Assembly: GCF_004137685.1 (NCBI RefSeq)
Contig: NZ_QYBB01000006.1
Span: 1 to 64,000, forward strand
Length of the DNA stretch: 64,000 nt
Source: Lichenibacterium minor
GTDB taxonomy: Bacteria > Pseudomonadota > Alphaproteobacteria > Rhizobiales > Beijerinckiaceae
Reading direction: 5' to 3'
Positions 57,898-64,000 of the stretch are shown here, in pieces. The notes under the pieces are model-generated. The model saw nothing but the letters and a program-made list of their open reading frames with translations, searched no databases and was not told the origin of the DNA. A program made the position numbers and the translations under genes. Numbering within the stretch: the stretch's first letter is position 1; each line of letters starts with the position of its first letter.

Positions 57898-58884
57898 ATG
57901 ATCATCACGCGTCGCGGCCTGGTCGCATCGGCCGCCGCCGGCTCCGCCGGCCTGCTGCTCCCCCGCGCCGCCTGGGCGGCCCCGGAACTCCCCAAGCTCG
58001 CCAAGAAGGCCACCTACAAGGTCGGCTTCGCCCAGACCGAAAGCAACAACGGCTGGCGCATCGCCGAAACCAACTCCATGCAGGACGAGGCCAAAAAGCT
58101 CGGCTACCAACTCGTCTACACGGACGCCGCGTCCTCGGCCGCCAAGCAGGTCGCCGATGTGAACAGCATGATCGCCCAGGGCGTCGACGCCATCTTCCTC
58201 GCGCCGCGCGAGGAGAAGCCGCTGATCCCGGCCATCATGAACGCCAAGAAGGCCGGCATCACGGTGATCCTGCTCGACCGCAACGTCGACCAGAAGCTGG
58301 CGCTGGCGGGCCGCGACTACCTCGCGTTCATCGGATCGGACTTCATCGAGGAGGGCCGCCGGTCCGCCGAGTGGCTCGCCAAGGCGACGGACGGCAAGGC
58401 CAAGATCCTGGAACTCGAGGGCACCACCGGCGCGTCCGCCGCCTCGGACCGCAAGGCCGGCTTCGACGCCGCCATCGCGAAATTCCCCGGCATGGCCATC
58501 GTGGCGAGCCAGACGGCGGAATTCACCCGCGACAAGGGGCGCCAGGTCGCCGAAACCATGCTCCAGGCCCACCCGGACGCCACCGCCATCTACGCCCACA
58601 ACGACGACATGGCGATCGGCGCGCTGGCGGCCGTGAAGTCCGCCGGCAAGGTGCCGGGCAAGGACATCGTCATCGTGTCGGTGGACGGCGCCAAGGAGAT
58701 CGTCGAGCTCGTCGTCAAGGGCGAGGTCGGCGCCACCTGCGAATGCAACCCGCGCTTCGGGCCCAAGGCCTTCGCCACCCTGCAGGCCTATGCCGACGGC
58801 CAATCCATCCCGCCGCTGATCATCAACGCGGACCGCTTCTACGACGCGTCCAACGCCAGGGAGCTGCTGCCCACGGCGTTCTGA
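57898..58884 (+). CDS. CUT2 sugar-binding protein, importer B (YtfQ-like)
   Basis: 328 aa. Signal with a twin Arg (TRRGLVASAAAGSAGLLLPRAAWA), then type I binding fold: YKVGFAQTESNNGWRIAETNSMQDEAKKLGYQLVYTDAASSAAKQVADVNSMIAQGVDAIFLAPREEKPL, GITVILLDRNVD, LAFIGSDFIEEGRRSAEWL, AIYAHNDDMAIGALAAVK. NNGWRIAET and LDRNVD are typical of the galactofuranose binder YtfQ. Followed by ATPase, kinase and two permeases. Confidence 0.9.
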   Translation: MIITRRGLVASAAAGSAGLLLPRAAWAAPELPKLAKKATYKVGFAQTESNNGWRIAETNSMQDEAKKLGYQLVYTDAASSAAKQVADVNSMIAQGVDAIFLAPREEKPLIPAIMNAKKAGITVILLDRNVDQKLALAGRDYLAFIGSDFIEEGRRSAEWLAKATDGKAKILELEGTTGASAASDRKAGFDAAIAKFPGMAIVASQTAEFTRDKGRQVAETMLQAHPDATAIYAHNDDMAIGALAAVKSAGKVPGKDIVIVSVDGAKEIVELVVKGEVGATCECNPRFGPKAFATLQAYADGQSIPPLIINADRFYDASNARELLPTAF

Positions 58885-58898
58885 GCGCCCTCGCCGCC

Positions 58899-60422
58899 AT
58901 GCCTCCCCTCCTGTCCATGCGCGGCGTCGCCAAGAGCTTCGGCGCCGTGGCGGCGCTGACCGACGCGTCGCTCGACGTCGCGCGGGGTGAGGTCCACGCC
59001 CTCATCGGCCAGAACGGCGCCGGCAAGTCGACGCTCATCAAGGTCCTCACCGGCTTCCACCGCGGCGACGCCGGCACGGTCTCGTTCGACGGCGCCCCCT
59101 TCGAGGCGTCCTCGCCCAAGGACGCGCAGGCCAAGGGCATCGCCACGATCTACCAGGAGGTCAACCTCGTCGGCTTCCGCTCGGTGGCCGAGAACGTGTG
59201 CCTCGGCCGTCGCTTCTCGAAGCTCGGCCTGCTCGACATCGGCGCCATGCGGGCGGAAGCGCGCCGCCTGCTCGCCCGCTTCGGCCTCGACCTCGACGTG
59301 CGCCGCCCGCTCGACGGCTTCCCCATCGCGACCCAGCAGATGGTCGCCATCGCGCGGGCCATCGGCTTCTCGTCGAAGCTCGTGGTGATGGACGAGCCCA
59401 CCTCCTCGCTCGACGACCGCGAGGTCGAAAGCCTGTTCGCGGTGATCCGCGGCCTCAAGGCCGACGGCGTGTCGACCGTCTTCGTCAGCCACAAGCTCGA
59501 CGAGCTCTATGCCGTGTGCGACCGCGTCACGATCATGCGCGACGGCGCGACCGTGCGCAGCGGCTCCATGGCGGAGATCCCCAAGCTCGACCTCGTCGCC
59601 ACCATGCTGGGGCGCGACCTGAAAGCCGTCGCCCAGGGCGGCACGACGGGCTTCGGGGCGAAGGGCGGGGGCGCCCGCCGCCCCGTCGTCGAAGCCCGCA
59701 ACCTGTTCCGCGCGCCGCTGGTGTCGGACGTCAGCTTCGCGGTGGGGGCGGGCGAGATCGTCGGCTTGTCCGGCCTGCTCGGCTCCGGCCGCACCGAAAG
59801 CGTCCGGCTGCTGTTCGGCGCCGACCGGGCGGAGGGCGGCAGCATGGCGCTCGACGGCCGCGCCTTCGCCCCCGCGGAACCGCGCGACGCCATCGCGGCG
59901 GGCCTGGGCTTCTGCACCGAGGACCGGAAGCGGGAAGGCATCGTGCCCGACCTGTCCGTGCGCGAGAACATGACGCTGGCGCTGATGCCGCGCTTGACGG
60001 CGGCGGGCATCGTCGACGGCAAGCGCCAGCGGGACATCGTCGACCGCTTCGTGCGGCGCCTCGGCATCCGCTGCTCGTCGCCCGAGCAGCCGATCCGCGA
60101 GCTGTCCGGCGGCAACCAGCAGAAGGTGCTGCTGGCGCGCTGGCTGTGCACCGACCCCAAGCTCCTCATCCTCGACGAGCCGACGCGCGGCATCGACGTC
60201 GGCGCCAAGGGCGAGATCCAGGCGCTGATCCGCGAACTGGCCGAGGGCGGCCTGGCCGTGTTGATGGTGTCCTCCGAGATCGAGGAGATCGTCGAAGGCG
60301 CCGACCGCGCCGCCGTGCTGCGCGACGGGCGCACGGTCGCGGCCCTCGCCGGCGACGAACTGACCGAAGAGCGCGTGATCGACGCCATGGCGCATGGATC
60401 GACCGGGTCGGCGCCGTGCTGA
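58899..60422 (+). CDS. CUT2 sugar ABC transporter ATPase, importer B (YtfR-like)
   Basis: 507 aa, two ATP-binding domains. NBD1: MRGVAKSFGAVAALTDASLDVARGEVHALIGQNGAGKSTLIKVL, IYQEVNLVGFRSVAENVCLGR, QQMVAIARAIGFSSKLVVMDEPTSSLDDREVESL. NBD2: GEIVGLSGLLGSGRTES, CTEDRKREGIVPDLSVRENM, LSGGNQQKVLLARWL, LLILDEPTRGIDVGAKGEI. The ATG is 14 bases after the binding-protein stop; its 3' end overlaps the kinase start by seven bases. Confidence 0.93.
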   Translation: MPPLLSMRGVAKSFGAVAALTDASLDVARGEVHALIGQNGAGKSTLIKVLTGFHRGDAGTVSFDGAPFEASSPKDAQAKGIATIYQEVNLVGFRSVAENVCLGRRFSKLGLLDIGAMRAEARRLLARFGLDLDVRRPLDGFPIATQQMVAIARAIGFSSKLVVMDEPTSSLDDREVESLFAVIRGLKADGVSTVFVSHKLDELYAVCDRVTIMRDGATVRSGSMAEIPKLDLVATMLGRDLKAVAQGGTTGFGAKGGGARRPVVEARNLFRAPLVSDVSFAVGAGEIVGLSGLLGSGRTESVRLLFGADRAEGGSMALDGRAFAPAEPRDAIAAGLGFCTEDRKREGIVPDLSVRENMTLALMPRLTAAGIVDGKRQRDIVDRFVRRLGIRCSSPEQPIRELSGGNQQKVLLARWLCTDPKLLILDEPTRGIDVGAKGEIQALIRELAEGGLAVLMVSSEIEEIVEGADRAAVLRDGRTVAALAGDELTEERVIDAMAHGSTGSAPC

Positions 60423-60946
60423 TCGCTTTCGCGGGCCTGCCGGGCAGCGGAAAGACCACGCTGTCGCGCGCGCTCGCGCGGCGGATCGGCGCCGTCTGGC
60501 TGCGGATCGACACGGTCGAGGGCGCGCTGCGCCGGGCCGGCCTTTCGGACGGGGCGGTGGGTGCGGCCGGCTACGACGTCGCCATGGCGCTCGCCGCGGA
60601 CCATCTCGCGGACGGGCTCGCCGTGGTGGCGGACGCCGTCAACCCGGTCGCGGCCAGCCGCGCCGGTTGGCGCGCCGTCGCGGCGCGGGCCGGCGCGCCG
60701 CTGCTGGACGTCGAGGTCCTGTGCTCGGACGCGGCCGAGCACAGGCGGCGCTTGGAAACCCGCGCCGATGGCGTCGCGGGGCTTCCCCGGGTCGCGTGGG
60801 CGCGCGTGTCGGACTGCGGCTACGAGCCCTGGCAGGGTGAACGCCTCGTCGTCGACACGGCGCGCCTGTCCCCCGACCGCGCGCTCGACGTCATCCTGGC
60901 CGCGATGCCCGCCCCCCCGAACACGGCCCAGACCTGCCAGCGATGA
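60416..60946 (+). CDS. P-loop kinase embedded in importer B operon
   Basis: 176 aa. LIAFAGLPGSGKTTLSRALARRIGAVWLRIDTVEGALRRAG has Walker A (GLPGSGKTT, residues 6-14) and the DT..E lid-side motif of AAA_33/chloramphenicol-phosphotransferase-like kinases; ADAVNPVAASRAGWRAVA and VEVLCSDAAEHRRRLETR follow. The GTG start overlaps the ATPase gene. Its position in the transporter operon suggests it phosphorylates the imported sugar, though the fold also covers other small-molecule kinases. The stop begins a tandem repeat. Confidence 0.82.
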   Translation: MLIAFAGLPGSGKTTLSRALARRIGAVWLRIDTVEGALRRAGLSDGAVGAAGYDVAMALAADHLADGLAVVADAVNPVAASRAGWRAVAARAGAPLLDVEVLCSDAAEHRRRLETRADGVAGLPRVAWARVSDCGYEPWQGERLVVDTARLSPDRALDVILAAMPAPPNTAQTCQR

Positions 60947-60974
60947 CCTGCCACCGATGAACCGCCACCGATGA
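60933..60974 (+). repeat. Three tandem 14-bp units at the kinase/permease junction
   Basis: Units at 60933-60946, 60947-60960 and 60961-60974, each ending in CGATGA (cctgccagcgatga, cctgccaccgatga, accgccaccgatga). The first carries the kinase TGA; the third carries the permease ATG. The ATGs of units one and two open 5-codon frames closed by the next unit's TGA (MTCHR, MNRHR). Confidence 0.85.
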
Positions 60975-61960
60975 CCGACCGCGCCCTCGTCCCCCGGCCG
61001 CGCCGCTTGTCCGCGGGCCTGGCGCTCCGCCGCAACGGCGCCGTCCTGGCGCTGGCGGTGCTGCTCGCCTTCAACGCGGCCGTGACGCCCTATTTCCTGT
61101 CGCCGGGGACGTTGAACATCAACCTGACCCAGGTGGCGCCGATCGGGATCGTGGCGGTCGCCATGACGCTGGTGATCGCCACCGGCGGCATCGACCTGTC
61201 GGTGGGCTCGCTGATGGCCATCGCGGGGGCGCTGGCGCCGATCGTCTACGCCGCCGCGCTGGCGCGCTTCGGCTCGGCCGGGCTCGGCGTGGCGCTGTCG
61301 ATCGCGCTGCCGGTCCTGGCCGCCATCGCGCTGGGCTGGCTGAACGGCGCCGTCATCACGCGCTACCGCATCCAGCCCATCGTGGCGACGCTGGTGCTCT
61401 ACATCGCCGGGCGCGGCATCGCCCAGGTGATGACCAACGGCAACGTGCAAAGCTTCGCCCAGCCCGCGTTCGGCTTCCTGGGCCTCGGCCGCATCCTCGG
61501 CGTGCCGTTCCAGGCGCTCCTGATGGTCGCCGCGGTGGCGGCCGGCGCCTTCGCGCTGAAGCGCTCGCTGGTGGGGCGGCAGATCCTGGCGATCGGCGGC
61601 AACGAGCGGGCGGCGCGGCTGTCCGGCGTGCCGGTGGTGCGGGTGAAACGCCTCGTCTACGCGCTGAGCGGCTTAGCGTCGGGTGTCGCGGGGCTGATCA
61701 CGGTGGCGATCAACTCCTCGTCGGACGCCAACCTCGTCGGCTCCGGCATGGAGCTCGACGCCATCGCGGCCGTGGCGGTCGGCGGCACGCTGCTGGCCGG
61801 CGGCCGCGCCACCGTGGTGGGCACGCTGGTGGGCGCGCTGATCATCCAGCTCGTCCGCACCACCCTCATCGCCAACGGCGTGCCCGACGCCGCGGCGCTC
61901 GTCGTCAAGGCGGCGCTGATCCTCGGCGCCGTTTGGATCCAGCGGCAGGGCCGGTCATGA
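60971..61960 (+). CDS. CUT2 sugar ABC transporter permease 1, importer B (YtfT-like)
   Basis: 329 aa. RbsC-group permease: VAPIGIVAVAMTLVIATGGIDLSVGSLMAIAGALAPI, NGAVITRYRIQPIVATLVLYIAGRGIAQVMTNGN, AIGGNERAARLSGVPVVRVKRLVYALSGLASGVAGLITVAINSSSD, AIAAVAVGGTLLAGGRATVVGTLVGALIIQLV. The ATG comes from the last unit of a 14-bp tandem repeat, so two upstream ATGs compete. Stop overlaps the next permease (ATGA). Confidence 0.92.
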   Translation: MTDRALVPRPRRLSAGLALRRNGAVLALAVLLAFNAAVTPYFLSPGTLNINLTQVAPIGIVAVAMTLVIATGGIDLSVGSLMAIAGALAPIVYAAALARFGSAGLGVALSIALPVLAAIALGWLNGAVITRYRIQPIVATLVLYIAGRGIAQVMTNGNVQSFAQPAFGFLGLGRILGVPFQALLMVAAVAAGAFALKRSLVGRQILAIGGNERAARLSGVPVVRVKRLVYALSGLASGVAGLITVAINSSSDANLVGSGMELDAIAAVAVGGTLLAGGRATVVGTLVGALIIQLVRTTLIANGVPDAAALVVKAALILGAVWIQRQGRS

Positions 61961-62955
61961 ACCTGTTGAACGCCCCGACGCTGGCCCAGCGCGAGCGCGG
62001 GCTCCTGCTGCTCGGCCGCTACGGCGTGGTGCTGGGGCTCGGCGCGCTGATCCTGTTCGGCGCCTTGCGCTACGAGCGCTTCCTCAGCCCGTTCAACGTG
62101 CTGAGCTTTCTCGGCTATAATTCCATGTTCGCCCTGGTGAGCCTCGGCATGCTGTTCGTCATCGCCACGGGCGGCATCGACCTGTCGGTCGGCGCCGTGG
62201 CGGCGCTGGGCAGCGTCGTGTCGGCGCTGGCGTCCCCCTCCGGCGAGGCTTGGGGCCTCGCGGCCGGCGTCGGCACGGGGCTCGCGGTCGGGCTCGTCAA
62301 CGGCTTCGCGGTGGTGCGGCTCGGCATCGCGCCCTTCATCGCCACCCTGGCCACGATGCTGGGGGCGCGGGGCGTGGCGCTGCTGGCTGCCGGCAACGGC
62401 ACCGTATCGGCCTCCTACGACAGCGGCTTCACCGACCTCGGCCAGGGCGACGTCGCCGGGTTCCCGGTGCCGGCGCTGGTCGCGCTCGCCTGCTTCGCCA
62501 TCGGCTGGGTCGCCCTCGAGCGCACCGCCTTCGGCCGCACCGTGCTGGCGGTGGGGGGCAACGAGGAAGCGACGCGGCTGATGGGGCTGCCGGCGGACGG
62601 GACCAAGTGGGCCGTCTACGCCGTCAGCGGCGCGCTGGCGGGGCTCGCCGGCGTGGTCCTGGCGGCGCAGTTCGGCGCCGGCCAGCCCATCGAGGGGCAG
62701 GGCTGGGAGCTCTTCGCCATCTCGGCCGTGGTGGTGGGCGGCACGCCGCTCAACGGCGGCAACGGCTCGGTCGTCACCACGCTGGCCGGGGTGATCCTGC
62801 TCGGGCTCATCTTCAACATCCTCAACTTCGAGAACGGCCTCGGCACCGTGTCGCTGTCCGCCTACTGGCAGTCGGTGATCCGCGGCGCCTTCCTGCTGCT
62901 CGTCGTGGTGGCGCAAGCCAAGCTCGTGGCGCGGGGCTCGCCGGAGCGGGCGTGA
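61957..62955 (+). CDS. CUT2 sugar ABC transporter permease 2, importer B (YjfF-like)
   Basis: 332 aa, same family: YNSMFALVSLGMLFVIATGGIDLSVGAVAALGSVVSAL, NGFAVVRLGIAPFIATLATMLGARGVALL, AVGGNEEATRLMGLPADGTKWAVYAVSGALAGLAGVVLAAQFGAGQP, AISAVVVGGTPLNGGNGSVVTTLAGVILLGLIFNILNF. The order binder-ATPase-(kinase)-permease-permease matches ytfQRT-yjfF, the galactofuranose system, with the extra kinase. ATGA overlap sets the start. Confidence 0.92.
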   Translation: MNLLNAPTLAQRERGLLLLGRYGVVLGLGALILFGALRYERFLSPFNVLSFLGYNSMFALVSLGMLFVIATGGIDLSVGAVAALGSVVSALASPSGEAWGLAAGVGTGLAVGLVNGFAVVRLGIAPFIATLATMLGARGVALLAAGNGTVSASYDSGFTDLGQGDVAGFPVPALVALACFAIGWVALERTAFGRTVLAVGGNEEATRLMGLPADGTKWAVYAVSGALAGLAGVVLAAQFGAGQPIEGQGWELFAISAVVVGGTPLNGGNGSVVTTLAGVILLGLIFNILNFENGLGTVSLSAYWQSVIRGAFLLLVVVAQAKLVARGSPERA

Positions 62956-63027
62956 TCCCGTCCCCCATCGAACGGTCGCGGCGGCCCCGCTTCGGCGCAT
63001 TTGCCCCGCGGCTGTTACATTCCGTCT

Positions 63028-63044
63028 CTTGAACCGCGTTCAAG
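63028..63044. promoter_or_regulatory. Perfect 7-bp-arm palindrome before the SGNH hydrolase gene
   Basis: CTTGAACCGCGTTCAAG: arms CTTGAAC/GTTCAAG around CGC. It lies 72 bases after the importer B stop and 62 before the next ATG. It resembles LacI-family operators in having TTGAAC...GTTCAA, and no T-run follows, so an operator is more likely than a terminator. Confidence 0.5.
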
Positions 63045-63106
63045 ATTGCCGCCATCTGCGCGCGACCGACCCGGCATCCCCGCCCGGGTGACACCCGGAT
63101 GCACAG

Positions 63107-64000
63107 ATGACGGCCTCAGGATTGCGAACCGCTTCGCCGATCCGCTTTCGCGCGGCGTTGCTGGCGGTGCTCGCCGTCGCGGCACCGGGGGCCGCACTGG
63201 CCCAGTCCGTGGCGACGTGGGCATCGTCGATCGCCACGCTCGAAACGCCCAACGTGTCGGGGCACACCGTGCGCCAGTTCGCGCGCATCGCCGTCGGAGG
63301 CGACCGGTTCAGCCTGCGCTTCTCCAACGAGACCGGGACGAAGCCCCTGGCGATCGCCGACGCCCATGTGGCCCTGCCGGGCGCGACGCCGGGCTCGGTC
63401 CAGGTCTCGACCGACCACAAGGTGACGTTCAACGGCGGCGCCACGATCGTCGTGGCGCCCGGCGCCGGCGTCATCTCGGACCCGGTGGACATGCCCCTGC
63501 AGCCGTTGACCCGCCTCGCCGTGTCGGCCCTGTTCCGCTCGGCCAGCCCGCTGCAGGTGGGGCACCTGATCGCATCCGAGACCAATTACACGGCCCCGGG
63601 CGACCACGCCGCCGAGGCCGTCATGTCGGGCGCGGCGGCGACGGGCTCGGGGTTCTACCTCGCCGGCATCTCGGCCATGGTCGGCAACCTGCCCAGCGGC
63701 GCCGTCGCCTGCCTCGGCGACTCGATCACCGACGGGCTGGACGCCACCACGGGCGGCGAGCGCCGCTATCCCGACCGGCTGGCCGAAAGGCTGCTGGCCG
63801 CCAGCCGCTTCCGCGTCGGCGCCATCGATGCCGGCCTCACCGGCAACAGCGTGCTGGGGGGAGACCCGTGGAGCGGCGTCGGCGCGAGTGCCGTGGCGCG
63901 GGTGTCGCGCGATGTGCTGGGCCGCCCCGGCGTGCACTGGCTCATCGTCTTCGAGGGCATCAACGACATCATCAATGCCCCGGCCGGGGAGGACGTAGCC
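63107..64000 (+). CDS. Secreted SGNH/GDSL hydrolase, cut by the right window edge
   Basis: 298 codons visible, C-terminus missing. Signal peptide FRAALLAVLAVAAPGAALA, then an N-terminal beta-sandwich (SVATWASSIATLETPNVSGHTVRQFARIAVGGDRFSLRFSNETGTKPLAIADAHVAL, TKVTFNGGATIVV-like), then the SGNH domain: nucleophile Ser in ACLGDSITDGLDAT (block I), GGERRYPDRLAERLL, TGNSVLGGD (Gly/Asn blocks) and LIVFEGINDI (block III). The Asp-His pair is beyond the edge. Such secreted esterases deacetylate xylan or other plant glycans. It may be co-regulated with importer B through the palindrome upstream. Confidence 0.88.
   Translation, partial: MTASGLRTASPIRFRAALLAVLAVAAPGAALAQSVATWASSIATLETPNVSGHTVRQFARIAVGGDRFSLRFSNETGTKPLAIADAHVALPGATPGSVQVSTDHKVTFNGGATIVVAPGAGVISDPVDMPLQPLTRLAVSALFRSASPLQVGHLIASETNYTAPGDHAAEAVMSGAAATGSGFYLAGISAMVGNLPSGAVACLGDSITDGLDATTGGERRYPDRLAERLLAASRFRVGAIDAGLTGNSVLGGDPWSGVGASAVARVSRDVLGRPGVHWLIVFEGINDIINAPAGEDVA

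Overview
The window is about 70% G+C by eye, with codons strongly biased to G or C in the third position. It looks like chromosome of an alphaproteobacterium. Several things fit Hyphomicrobiales: a mitofilin-like/HemY pair, dapD and dapE side by side, NdvB-related GH94 protein, many sugar ABC transporters, and the alpha-E/ATP-grasp cluster. I cannot name the genus. I recognised no rRNA, tRNA, CRISPR array or prophage. The left edge cuts an IS630-type transposase and the right edge cuts a secreted SGNH hydrolase.

Layout. 1-7.3 kb: IS630 transposase fragment, a YkuD-type L,D-transpeptidase-like lipoprotein and a very large membrane-anchored GH94 protein, all on the minus strand. 7.6-8.9 kb: a Bcr/CflA efflux pump. 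8.9-16.4 kb: a divergent amino-sugar locus, with a CUT1 ABC importer (binding protein, two permeases, ATPase) on one strand and GntR regulator, SIS-domain deaminase/isomerase and nagA on the other. 16.4-21.4 kb: a ParE-type toxin/antitoxin pair, a cupin, dapD-DUF805-dapE, a nitroreductase and a MaoC hydratase. 21.5-23.4 kb: a small unknown protein and an A+T-richer orphan membrane protein with a helix-hairpin-helix-like tail. 23.5-27.6 kb: an aspartic protease and a four-gene operon (aldose dehydrogenase, dgoK, dgoA, ribokinase). 27.8-33.7 kb: MscS, DUF2254, a GGDEF/EAL protein and a PsiE-like protein.

33.8-39.6 kb: a CUT2 sugar importer followed by a metallo-beta-lactamase-fold hydrolase. 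39.5-47.5 kb: a minus-strand operon encoding a family-5 (oligopeptide/oligosaccharide) importer with a double ATPase, continuing into a glycosyltransferase and a polysaccharide deacetylase. 47.7-52.5 kb: a DUF3095 protein and a three-gene set of circularly permuted ATP-grasp, alpha-E and transglutaminase-like proteins. 52.6-57.7 kb: SRPBCC protein, CitE-like lyase, mitofilin-like protein and HemY. 57.9-63.0 kb: a second CUT2 importer resembling YtfQRT-YjfF with an embedded P-loop kinase. 63.1 kb to the end: a secreted SGNH hydrolase.

How it fits together. The dominant theme is scavenging of plant- or fungus-derived carbohydrates: four separate ABC importers, an amino-sugar pathway, a galactonate-type (DeLey-Doudoroff) branch and glycan-modifying enzymes. 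Most operons use 1-8 base stop/start overlaps (ATGA, GTGA, TTGA), so translational coupling is the rule. The items most worth following are the orphan membrane/HhH protein, a transglutaminase-like protein without a nucleophilic Cys beside its ligase partners, the transporter operon that carries a glycosyltransferase and deacetylase, and two tandem repeats placed exactly at gene junctions.
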